64,000 nucleotides of DNA from NCBI GenBank assembly GCA_035771165.1, contig JAWNZC010000102.1, positions 609,501 through 673,500 of the forward strand, given 5' to 3'. Shown here piece after piece: positions 31,311-42,300 of the stretch (position 1 is its first letter; every line of letters starts with the position of its first letter). The DNA is from Paragorgia papillata (lineage: Eukaryota > Cnidaria > Anthozoa > Scleralcyonacea > Coralliidae). Made by a program: the position numbers and the translations under genes. The notes under the pieces were generated by a model. It was given only the letters and a program-made list of their open reading frames with translations. It was not told the DNA's origin and did no database searches.

Positions 31311-31660
31311 AAGCACGCATAAATCAAGTTAATCATGCCCCGGGCTAATATATATTAGCCTGGGCCATTAAAGTGCCTATGTCAGCGTCAGGGACTTTAC
31401 ATATTTATACTAATTGGAACATTCTAAGAAGATTTGTAATATATCTTCTCAGGCGAAAATTTCATCTTCATGGATTTTTTTGCCGTTAAAGTTGACGGAA
31501 ATGACGTCAAAAGAAGAATCTGTAAAGTGGTTTTCATATAGACAAATTCCTCTTTCGACGTCACTTCCGTCAACTTTAACGGCAAAAAAATCCATGAAGA
31601 TGAAATTTTCGCCTTAGAAGATATATTACAAATCTATTCAGAATGTTCCAATTAGTATAA

Positions 31661-34546
31661 TGATTCTGTCTCATACTGTGAGAGGCGAGACCTAATTTCC
31701 GATCCCCTCGAGATGGTTTGTGTTGAAGTTAACAAGCCACATAGTAAGTCATTTTTAATAAGTGCGTGGTACAGACCACCAAATTCTGACATGGCCCTGT
31801 TTGATGAATGTGATTTATTTTTCCGTAAATGTGACTCAGAAGACAAAGAATTGTTGGTTATGGGTGATCTAAACTGTGACGTCATCAAGGCATCACCAGA
31901 TCCCTACACACGAAAACTGCAATTCCTATGTTCGCTTTACCAAATCGATCAGTTAATAAATGAACCTACGAGAGTGACGGGAGCATCGGCTACCTTAATT
32001 GATTTAATTCTCGCAAATAAACCAGAGAATATATCTAGCTCTGGTGTTATTCATCTTGGAATTTCTGACCACAGCTTGATTTATGCAGTAAGGAAATATA
32101 CGCTGCAGAAGTCTAGACAGATTTCGAGAGAGGTCCGAGACTTCAAGAATTTCTCTGAAAACGATTTCATTGCCGACATATCGCAGGTACCATGGGATAT
32201 GGTTTACCAATTTGATAACCCTAATGTATGCTGGCAGGTTTGGAAATCCCTTTTTCTCGCAACACTTGATAGACACGCTCCTCTTCGACAGAAAAGGATA
32301 AGAGGAAAATCAGTCCCTTGGATTACACCAAAGATCAAGCAGTTAATGAGAAACAGGGATTTCCATAAAAAGCAAGCAATAAAACACGCTTCCCAAACCC
32401 ATTGGGAAATGTATCAGGCAGAGCGCAACAAAGTTAATATAGAAATGCGTAATACAAAATCCAAATTCTTTTGCGATAAAATTAGAGATTGTTCATATTC
32501 TAAAGATTTAAAAAAAAGCTGGTCGTTAATTAATACTCTTTTGGGTAAAAACTTCAGTAAATCGACCAACGTTAGCGAACTTTTTATCAATGATATGGTA
32601 ATTTCAGATGATAAACTTATTGCAGAATCTTTTAACGATTATTTTATCAATATTGGACCTAAGCTGGCTGCTGAATCCAATAATGAACCAATTGATGATG
32701 ACTCAATAACTGATGAATGTGTGGGTAGCAATTCTTTGAATGCACGCTTTAATTTTTCTGAGATAGCCGTAAGCAACATCATTTCTATTTTACAGAAGTT
32801 GAAAGCTTCAAAAGCAACAGGTATAGATAAAATACCTGCTAAAATCCTTAAGATGTCTTCGAATATAATTGCGCCATCGTTAACAGCTATTTTCAACCTA
32901 TCCCTTAATACGGGCATATATGTTGACGAATGGAAACAAGCCCGGGTATCGCCAATCTATAAGTCTGATGATAGACGAAAATGTGAAAACTATCGCCCTA
33001 TCTCCATATTACCGGTAATAAGTAAAGTATTTGAAAAAGAAGTCTTCGGTCAGATATATAGATATTTGATCGAAAACTCAATGCTATCGAATTTTCAATC
33101 GGGCTTTCGCCCAAAACACTCAACCGTATCAGCACTCATTCAAATGTGTGATGAATGGTTTAAAAAAATGGATGATGGTCAATTAACAGGCGTCGTTTTT
33201 CTTGACATTCGGAAAGCTTTTGACTCGATAAACCACAAAATTCTGTTAAAAAAGATGAATAACCAATTTGGAATATCTGGTTTCGAACTTAAATGGTTTG
33301 AATCTTACCTAACAAATAGAGAACAAGTGTGTTCTGTTAATGGACAAACATCGTCATTTAAGAAAATAATATGTGGAGTGCCACAGGGCTCAATTTTGGG
33401 TCCCTTAATGTTTTTATTGTACATAAACGATATGCCAGATTGTCTTAAAAGTACAACTCCATGCCTATACGCAGACGACACTGAAATTTTTGCATCTTCT
33501 TATGATTTCACTGAGATTATCGGAAAACTAAACTCTGACCTTAATAATATTTACAACTGGCTTTCTAAAAACAAACTGCAACATCATCCAACTAAGACAA
33601 AGCTGATGTTTATTGGGTCATCATACAATTTGAATAATAAAGTTGGGGATTGTTCAGTTCTGTTAAATAACGTACCAATTCCCCGAACTGGTTCATATAA
33701 ATGCTTGGGTGTCGAGATAGATGAAAGACTTAGCTGGGACAAACACATTGAGATGATATGTAAAAAGGCAAGTGCAGGTATTGGGGCTATTAGACGAGCA
33801 AAGCCCTATGTCCCTGCCAATACGCTACAAACTATTTATAAAGCCTTGGTTCAACCTTATTTTGACTACTGTTCCCCTCTCTGGGATAACTGTGGCAAAA
33901 TACTCAAGGATAGACTTCAAAAATTTCAGTCTCGTGCTGCAAGGGTTATTACAGGAGCCAGTTACGATATCAGGTCAGTTGATGTTCTTGACACTCTGTC
34001 GTGGGAAACACTTGAAGTAAAACGCTCTTACAGTAAATCAGTTCTCATGTACAAAATATTGAATGACCACACTGCTCCAAATCTAAAAGAATCCTTCCTT
34101 AAAAGAAGTGTTTTTCAGAACACTTATAATCTTAGAAACAATGATACAGACCTAGCACTACTAAAGCCCAAAAGAGAATTCTTGAAAAGAAGCTTTAAAT
34201 ATAGCGGTGCCAAGTTGTGGAATAACTTATCCTCAGAAGCCAAATCGTCTGAGACGCTTCAATCTTTTAAAAGGCATATACGCCCACTTTAGGCCACGAT
34301 GCTGTTTCACGCCTAAGAATTTGTATTTATGTATATATATTAGTAAGAACTTATAAAACCCTGTAAAGTATAATGTACAGTTACATCTTTCTCTCCTTTT
34401 TTAATCTTTCTTTGTATCTATACTTTTCATTTGTTTTTAAAATTTCCAAAAATGTATTTATATTTAGTGTGACGCCCCTCATTGAAATCAGCTTTTGTTG
34501 TTGAGGCCAGCGTGTTTAAATAAAGTTTTACATACATACATACATA
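31661..34546 (+). mobile_element. 5'-truncated non-LTR retrotransposon (CR1/L2/Jockey-like LINE)
   Basis: It starts within the endonuclease coding region, so it is 5'-truncated, and ends in an (ACAT)n tail at about 34530-34546 after an AATAAAG motif. Its junctions disrupt the palindromic element at 31353-34600. The reading frame is open over its whole length, which suggests a young insertion. Confidence 0.85.
31713..34292 (+). CDS. LINE ORF2 protein, endonuclease (partial) and reverse transcriptase
   Basis: 859 codons without a stop from the ATG at 31713. The frame is also open back to about 31662, so the ATG is probably internal to the original protein. Residues 1-130 are the C-terminal half of an apurinic-like endonuclease (AWYRPPNS, VMGDLNCD, GISDHSLI). 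The reverse transcriptase follows with VVFLDIRKAFDSINH, GVPQGSILGPLMFLLYIND and the catalytic CLYADDTEIF. The C-terminus has the usual LINE tail (YCSPLWDNCGK, RAARVITG, AKLWNNLSSEAK). The product would nick target DNA and prime reverse transcription. With the N-terminal endonuclease half missing, it is unlikely to be autonomous. Confidence 0.92.
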   Translation: MVCVEVNKPHSKSFLISAWYRPPNSDMALFDECDLFFRKCDSEDKELLVMGDLNCDVIKASPDPYTRKLQFLCSLYQIDQLINEPTRVTGASATLIDLILANKPENISSSGVIHLGISDHSLIYAVRKYTLQKSRQISREVRDFKNFSENDFIADISQVPWDMVYQFDNPNVCWQVWKSLFLATLDRHAPLRQKRIRGKSVPWITPKIKQLMRNRDFHKKQAIKHASQTHWEMYQAERNKVNIEMRNTKSKFFCDKIRDCSYSKDLKKSWSLINTLLGKNFSKSTNVSELFINDMVISDDKLIAESFNDYFINIGPKLAAESNNEPIDDDSITDECVGSNSLNARFNFSEIAVSNIISILQKLKASKATGIDKIPAKILKMSSNIIAPSLTAIFNLSLNTGIYVDEWKQARVSPIYKSDDRRKCENYRPISILPVISKVFEKEVFGQIYRYLIENSMLSNFQSGFRPKHSTVSALIQMCDEWFKKMDDGQLTGVVFLDIRKAFDSINHKILLKKMNNQFGISGFELKWFESYLTNREQVCSVNGQTSSFKKIICGVPQGSILGPLMFLLYINDMPDCLKSTTPCLYADDTEIFASSYDFTEIIGKLNSDLNNIYNWLSKNKLQHHPTKTKLMFIGSSYNLNNKVGDCSVLLNNVPIPRTGSYKCLGVEIDERLSWDKHIEMICKKASAGIGAIRRAKPYVPANTLQTIYKALVQPYFDYCSPLWDNCGKILKDRLQKFQSRAARVITGASYDIRSVDVLDTLSWETLEVKRSYSKSVLMYKILNDHTAPNLKESFLKRSVFQNTYNLRNNDTDLALLKPKREFLKRSFKYSGAKLWNNLSSEAKSSETLQSFKRHIRPL

Positions 34547-34600
34547 TAAATATGTGAAGTCCCTGAGGATGACATTGGCACTTTAAGTAATAGATACATC

Positions 34601-34870
34601 GTGAGGACGATGCTGTATCCGATTTACAACCACTGCTACGGTATTGATTTCTTTTGTGTTTTCGTCATGAATTATTAATACAAATGCATCTAAGTAATCA
34701 AGTTCACCAACTATTTTGGGGATACGGTCTGTTTTAGCCGAGAAAATCGAAGCTAAAGTTTATGTAAATCAGGACGATGCTGTATCCGATTTACAACCAC
34801 TGCTACGGTATTGATTTCTTTTGTGTTTTCGTTATGAATTATTAATGAGTATTTTAACTTGATTTATGCG
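34601..34870 (-). repeat. Repeat family B copy with an internal direct duplication
   Basis: GACGATGCTGTATCCGATTT through TTTTCGTCATGAATTATTAA appears twice (about 34609-34680 and 34766-34848). Between them lie CAAATGCATCTAAGTAATCA and AAAATCGAAGCTAAAGTTTA, matching 29320-29500 in reverse complement. The end TTAACTTGATTTATGCGTG mirrors CACGCATAAATCAAGTTAA at 31319-31337. Confidence 0.7.
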
Positions 34871-35255
34871 TGGTTGGGAGTAATTATTCTAAATAAACAA
34901 CCGCGGTACATCAAAGAAAACCGAGGTGATCATGAACTAAGTAATACGTCAGCATTTTTCTTCACCTTGCGTTGCAAGTTGAAAAGCGTTGTTACACGTA
35001 TTACCACCCACCTTAAACATTGTTACACAACGATGATTTTGTTGCAAGTTGAAAAAAGTAGACTCTTAAACATTCCTCGTCGGAAACGTATTTATCCATA
35101 GTTTTGTGCCAGTTGTGATCAAATAGCTTCAACGGAACCAATGGGACCGCCATTATAATGAACTTCTCCCATTGCCATTACTTAGAATGATTTTGCATAC
35201 TAAATTAAATCGTTAATTTATTACACCCAGTATTTCTGGGTGTTGTGACCAGCCG
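34871..35255. other. Intergenic, nothing recognised
   Basis: Contains two copies of TTGCAAGTTGAAAA about 70 bp apart but no supported gene. Confidence 0.4.
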
Positions 35256-35880
35256 TTGTCCAGTTCAAAGTCTAGTCCAAAGTCCAGTTCAAATTCTTGT
35301 CCAAAGTCCAATCCAAGGTCCAGTTTAAAGTCCAGTCCAGAGTCGAATCAAAAATCCAGTCCAAAGTCTACTCCAAAGCCCAGTCCAAAGTCCAGTCCAA
35401 AGTCAAGTCCAGTCCAGTCCAAAGTCTAGTCCAAAGTCCAGTCCAAAGTCTAGTCCAAAGTCCAGTCCAAAGTCTAGTCCAAAGTCCAGTCCAAAGCCCA
35501 GTCCAAAGTCTAGTCCAAAGCCCAGTCCAAAGCCCAGTCCAAAGTCTAGTCCAGTCCAGTCCAAAGCCCAGTCCAAAGTCTAGTCCAAAGTCTAGTCCAA
35601 AGTCCAGTCCAAAGCCCAGTCCAAAGCCCAGTCCAGAGTCCAGTCCAAAGCCCAGTCCAAAGTCTAGTCCAAAGTCTAGTCCAAAGTCTAGTCCAGAGCC
35701 CAGTCCAAAGCCCAGGCCAAAGTCTAGTCCAAAGTCCAGTCCAAAGCCCAGTCTAAATTCCAGTCCAGTCTATAGTCTAGTCCAAAGTCCAGTGTAAAGT
35801 CCAGTCTAAAGTCCAGTCTAAAGTCCAGTCTAAAGTCCAGTCTAAAGTCTAGTCTAAAGTCCAACCCAAAATCTATACTC
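35256..35880 (+). repeat. 12-bp minisatellite (CCAAAGTCCAGT)n
   Basis: Roughly 50 imperfect copies of a 12-bp unit alternating CCAAAGTCCAGT, CCAAAGTCTAGT and CCAAAGCCCAGT, decaying at both ends. The open frame at 35297-35797 (VQSPVQS / SPKPSPKSS repeats) is an artefact of the 12-bp period. Confidence 0.95.
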
Positions 35881-36317
35881 AAGTCCAAAGTTTTATTTAC
35901 AAATCTTTATACACGGTAAGTCTAATCTAAGTCTAGTCCAGTCGAAAGTCTAATCTAACCCAGTTTAAAGTCCAGCCTAAAGTCCAGTTCACAGTTGGAT
36001 TTAAAGTCCAATTAATTCGTTCCCAACATCCCATGCTCGTTACTGACAGTAGTGACCGCTGCAGCCATGGAGCACTTTTAAAAGTGGATTTTGGGGGGGG
36101 GGGGGGGGGGGGGAATTCAACTACGAAAGTTAGTTGGGGGTGTGCGCAGCTAGAGTTTTTGTTTAGATTAGGTAACCAAAACCAATCAGAGAGGCGGTAC
36201 TTATCGAAGACGGTTTCTTGAGGAAAAATTGAATTACCCACAAGGCTGTGCAACAGAAAGTGCGTGTGAAGTGGAGCAGGGACATGGTACCCAGTGATAA
36301 TAAAAAACGTGAACAAA
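35881..36317 (+). promoter_or_regulatory. Presumed NECAP 5' flank and 5'UTR
   Basis: Degenerate minisatellite remnants run to about 36010. A pure G run of about 20 bp lies at 36093-36112. The last ~100 bp are GA-rich leading to the start codon. No TATA box or other core element could be assigned. Confidence 0.35.
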
Positions 36318-39300
36318 ATGGCCGACGAAGATTACGAAAGGGTTTTGTGTGTAAAAAATGAAGCTTTTGTATTTCGAATCCCACCACGAGCAACAAATAG
36401 AGGATACAGGTAAGTCCATTTATGATATCCCCAAGTCCCTATCGCATCACTTTATGAATTACGGCCTTTCGGCCTTTCCTTCCGATCGCTTGTTTAATGT
36501 TAACAAAATCCAGGTTATCATACACGATGGCTAAAAATTCGACGTACTTGAATAATCTTCAACGATGCCATGGATTCATCGATTTCAATTTGTAGTTAAC
36601 AGTGGTAGATTTAGGTCGTTAGTATCGACGTTTAATCATTGTTGAAATTATCAAGTAATTGTGGTTTTTGTTGTATTTTGTGATAATTGTTTACCTCTTT
36701 TATATATTTATATATAAGTAAACAATTAGAAAATTGAATTTTCTTTTTCGTATTATGTAAAAACATGGTTATGTTCTTAAACAGGGCTGCAGATTGGAAG
36801 TTAGATCAACCCGATTGGACTGGTCGTTTGAGAGTTTGCTCAAAGGCAAATGATCTGTATATTAAACTAGAAGATAATGCAAGTGGTAAGACCTTATGTA
36901 TGAGTCAATTCCAACTGCGATCATCCCCCCCCCCCCCGGGCAAAGCCCCGGGAATTTGACTTTTCTGAAAATTTTTGGTCAAATTCCCCACTATGCGGAC
37001 GGAAAACACAGTCAAATGCCCCACCGTCTGGGACTGTCAAGGCTCTATTAAAATATTTTGTTTGACATATTTCATTCATAGACAACAAAAATTTCACTAC
37101 CATGAAGTTTCAACGTCCTTCTTTGCATTACAGACTTTAAACAACGGCATTTTCAAATGTTCACGTGGAATAACGACAGAAAATATCATGCAGACTGAAG
37201 AGATGGCTAAAACGAGGAGATTTTTTAACGTGCAACCTCTGACCAACTTTTTTCAATAGTCAAATGCCCGACCAGGTGGGATTGCTTTGCGTTAAATTCC
37301 CGCCTATACGGAGCTCACCTTGGGTCAAATGCCCGGGGTTTGCCCGGGGGGGGGGATGATCGCAGTTGGATTTGACTCGTACGTTAGTGCTGACTCAGCC
37401 TTGAAGTGTCTATGAAATGAAAATTATGTTTCTCTTATTTGAAAGAACACTGAAAATGATGGAGTAACATCTTTTTCAGTTTTTCGTTTCCTTGCTTCGT
37501 TGTTGAGATACTTCAGTTTGTTTGATATGCAAATTAAACATTTTGACATCACATGTGCATAATGAGTTATTGAAAAAAAGTTATATATCTTTGCTATTAT
37601 GAAATATAATAATCACTTGAAGATCTACGTGTTTAGTGTTGTGGGAAAAACACATCAACACGCTCATTCAATTAATTTGGTTTGATAACTGAAATATCTC
37701 CAGAACGAAGCAAGGAAATGAAAAACTGCAAAAGATGTTACTTGCCACTTTAAGTGGTCTTTCAAATAAGACAAACTTAGGTAGGTACAGGATAAAGGAC
37801 TGGGGACTAATCATCCTTACTCACAGCCAACGGCTGAATTACGAGGGATGCAGATCAACATAGCCATGTTGAGGTATATCAAAGGCACTCCAGGCAGTTG
37901 CCGTACAACACAGTTCAGACCACAGAACACAGCTAAGACATAGATGTTGATTTTACAGAGGGGGGAAAAACCCTCGAAGCACAGGGGAGATCAACTACAA
38001 CTCTATTCACATGAGTTCCAAGCTCGACAATAGGTTGTGCTTTCCATAAGGAAGGGTTTGAGATTAAAATTTTTCGGTAGGGATACCAGCATCTCTGAAC
38101 TTGGTATCCCAAATGAAAATTTGGTATCCAAATTTTTTATACCAGAAAATACACGGTGCTTCTTAATATCCAGATGTTATGAACTAAGAACTTACAATAA
38201 ACGAAGAGTGAGCTTTCCACTTCAATAGACCTTTCCGCATGAAGTGCGTGGATAACATGTGTGCGTGGAGACACGATTGAGTGAGCACGCATAGAAACTT
38301 TAAGTGTAGTTGACATGTAGCAGGTGCACTTTAAGCGTAGTTGATGTACAGCAGGTATTTAAATAAACAACGAAAGATAAAAGTACGTAGTCTGCAAATC
38401 AATAAACCGGCATGCAGCATTGCTGTAGTTATTCATCTGTTTTATTCCAGGCAAAGCCTGTTTAGTGTTTAATGTTCAACATTTTCCAGTTAGATGTACA
38501 ATACGTTATTTTCGTTTTAGGGGAGCTGTTTGCTAATTGTCCAGTTGATGCTCACCCTGGAATTGCTGTAGAGTCTGTGACAGACAGCAGCCGATATTTT
38601 GTATTGAGAATTAAGGATGATGGTGGTGGGTACAAAATTATATTGTGGGCTTTTGGAAGGGTTTGTTTTGAGAGGATTCATTATTCAAGGAAAATTTGTG
38701 TTCCAAAATAGATAATTTTGTATTTATACACAGGCTTAGTGCCTTAGTTATATATCTGCAGTACATATATAGGAGAACTTATTACCTATTAATATCTACA
38801 TAATTATAAGAACTTAGGGCTAGCTGATTGAGCTAGCTGGAATGAGTTTTGAATTGACGTGGATGATTTCAGGGTGAAATTTGCAATTATCAAGTAAATA
38901 AGGACAAAGTTACGTTAGTTTTACTTAAGTTTTACTCATATTTATTTTGTAAGCCCATCGTTAATAAAAAGATTGTTATAGTCTTAGATAACCCATGAAA
39001 TTAAGCGTCTTCACGAAGACTAATTAATTTATTACCGGTAAGTCTTCGCTATGATCAAGAAACACACGAACAACGTTTTAATGTGCTATTTAAGTTCTTT
39101 TCAGCACTATTTATTCACACAGTCAAGTAAACGAATGCGTATCAAAGCGAGTTCAACAGTTTTTCAGCCCACTTTGCTGGGACTAAAAGATTACATGGAC
39201 ATTTTCATCCCGGTTAACTGGGCTAGCCTGGTTGTGACAACCGGGATCCCAGCAAACCGGGCTAGCCCACTTGTCATCACGTGTAATCAAAACATTGAAA

Positions 39301-42300
39301 AAACATACAATTTATATAGGATGTGGTGCTTAGCCTGGTTGACCGGTCCAGCCCAGTCCATGTAATCACCCCCTATTCATTTTATTGTATTTGTAGGTCG
39401 ACATGCTTTCATAGGAATGGGATTCCAAGACAGAGGAGATTCATTTGACTTTAATGTCTCTCTCCAAGATCACTTCAAGTAGGAAACTATAATTTAGTTT
39501 TGAAATATCAAATACAGTCGTTGGCACCTAAGGGTGTACACCGCCCGTTTACCTTGGAAACGTATTAGGTTTCATTGAACCAATGCATTATTGTCACATG
39601 AATGTGCCCTTAGCCAATCACGTCTCACCAATCCCACGGTGTTGATTTCTAAACGGTTAACCTTGGCTTAAATTTAGAACATGTTTTGACAGGCAGTGTA
39701 TACGCTTAGGTGCCAACGACTGTATAAGTGCCATCATTCCACGACCTGCTCCCAACTTGACCATGTAGCGTAGTCAGTAGAGCGTCGGACTAGTAAACCA
39801 AAGGTTGTGGGTTTGAATCCCAGCCGCTGTAGAGTAGCACCCTACTTATAGAGTAGCACCTACCATAGTTGACTGGGTAAGCACCCACCCCGTGGGAGCT
39901 TGCATGAGCAGAATGTACCTTACAGGTATAAAGTACCGGTAAACACAACACCTTGAATACAGTACATGAAAACAAACAAAAACCATTTTAATATAATATA
40001 AATAAGTTTTGTGGAAACACCACATAAAATATTTCTTTGCTAAGCTTTCGGCCTCAGGCCTTCATCAGAGCAATGACAACAAGTTGTTGGCTCACGTCAT
40101 TTATAAACTAAGCAACTGATCAATTAAATCACCTAAGAATACAATGGCGTTTCACATTAATTTTGTTACATGTAATTAGAAAACAAAATCAAGAATGTCC
40201 CCCAAATAGGGAATAAAAACCATTTTAATACTCTTAATATATTGAAACGAACAAAACTATATTACAAAATATGAATTTAAAAACACACATTTACTGTATA
40301 CGGTACAAGATCATGTTGGTTAAACCCGTCAAAGTCTGAATCTGTGTCGAAGTCAAACAATATGTCCCCAAGTTCTCCACATAGGTTGTCTTCATCTAAC
40401 ACAGGATAGTTGTGAGAGAATGTTTAAAAATAGCCCAGAAAATTACTTTTTCCTTAACCCTTTTGCTCCCAAATATGGAATTTTCTGTACGTTATTATTT
40501 TACTCTGTCTAACGCCAGACAATTTTACTTGTCAGTGGGTGAGCTTCCAGAAAGTTGGTAGTGAAACAGGGGGTTGGGCACTTGTTTGAAGATGGGTGCT
40601 TTAATACCCTGTCAACTATGGTGATATCATTATTCTTCACCTGAGTTTTCTGTCTCAGTGATGGATTTACAGGGGTGTGTGGGGGGTGCGCACCCCCCTG
40701 GCCCTTGGCCAAGGGGGTGCAGGGTGGGTGCCAATTACTCAATTAGTGCCTTGCTGCAGTGGGATGCGATGTGGATTTCATTGAAAATGTCAATCACATT
40801 TCTAACGTCTAGCTTCCTTGTGATATCCCTAATAAAATCCATAATAAAATGTTCACTTTATCCCTAAATTTATTTGACACCTTCCAGGTCTGATAAAATG
40901 CGCTATTGAAAACACGATTTAAAACTTTTAAATCTTTCTTCAAAGTCGGTACCATCAGAATGCAGGAAATGCCATTTCAGAGGTCCAAATTTCAAAAATT
41001 TTCCTGGACCCCCCTACAAATGGTTTGACTAAGGTTACAAAAATTCTAGATCCAGCAACCCCCCTACCAGATCAAGCTGGATCCATCACTGTTCTGTCTT
41101 GCAATAAGGTACTACACTATCCCAAATTTACAGTACAGTACTGATGAGAGATATTTGTTATATCATCAAAAAAATTATCCAACTTTTTACGTTCTGTAGG
41201 CGACTAAAACAGGAGCAAGAACAACAAACTACAAAACCCGACAGCACTCCAAAATTAGATTTAGGATTTAAAGAAGGACAAACTATCAGGATAAATTTTG
41301 GGGTAGGTTTTGAGGAGAATTTTAATTGAATCTTTGCTATCAAGGTGGGTTTTTTTTTATATCATATCTAGAATTGGAGTGTCTGGAAATGTGACCAAAC
41401 GTTTTGTTCTGTCATTCATTTGCTGTGTTTTGGACTGGTGTTTTGTACTACCATTTGCGTTCAAGCGTTTTTTTTTTCGAGTTTTGAAACAAACGTTGTC
41501 CAATGACAACGATATGTTTGACAGATCAAATCAATAACGAATACAGAGTTTGAAAAAAGCTGCGGGTATGCGGGTACCACCCGGAGGAAGGTTTACTTTA
41601 GTGAGGAAGGTTTAAAGTGAAAACACGTGAAACAACACATTCGGTAATCTGAGAAAGTTACAATTGATCAAGCAAGGTGTCGAGAAGAAATGCGATTTGC
41701 AGCAAAACTTTGGCTAACCAACAATTATGCAACACTGGCAGTGTTAGCAGTTACATGTGCGAGACATGTACGCTGATGTCTGCTGTGATGTCTGTATCTT
41801 CGCAGCAGTCGAGGGTAGTTGGCAGGCTATCAGTCAGCAGCGGTCAGTTATTAGTATAGCTATTGTAGTATGCCAAAGCTTACCTAGGAAAACCTAGAAA
41901 ACCAAGGTACTGTAAAAGTCACGCAGTATTTATGAACGTTGCAAAACACAAAATTCTCGCTATATATTTTGAGGAAGGTTATCTAAACTTAAAAACCCAT
42001 CCGGAGGAAGGTTGAATACTTTTTCCAACTCTGAACGAATAGGGTGTGTAACTTTCCGTTGTCAATACTTGTCATCGTTCTTTCCAAACGGCAGCGTTTG
42101 CTTGGAATAATTTGGCTTAATTGTGAGAATTGGAATGATCAGCGAACGCAGGTTGTCTGATAAGGGTAGTTCACTTCGATATGACCTGCCGAACGTATTT
42201 ATTTTGTATTCCATGTTTGCCGTGGCCCGTGAGAAAATATCAACACACCGTTGAAACTTGAAACAGAAGTAATAACAACGGAAAGTTACCCTATTCCTTA

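Larger units (their letters stand above)
31353..34600. mobile_element. Palindromic element interrupted by a LINE
   Basis: Left parts CACTTTAATGG-type (ATTAAAGTGCCTATGTCAGC), AGGGACTTTACATATTTATA and the inner arms GGCAAAAAAATCCATGAAGA / TCTTCATGGATTTTTTTGCC (31455-31600) form a hairpin. The matching right end (AATATGTGAAGTCCCTGAGG, GACATTGGCACTTTAA) is found only at 34548-34587, after the LINE. The LINE therefore inserted near the right end of the palindrome. Confidence 0.75.
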
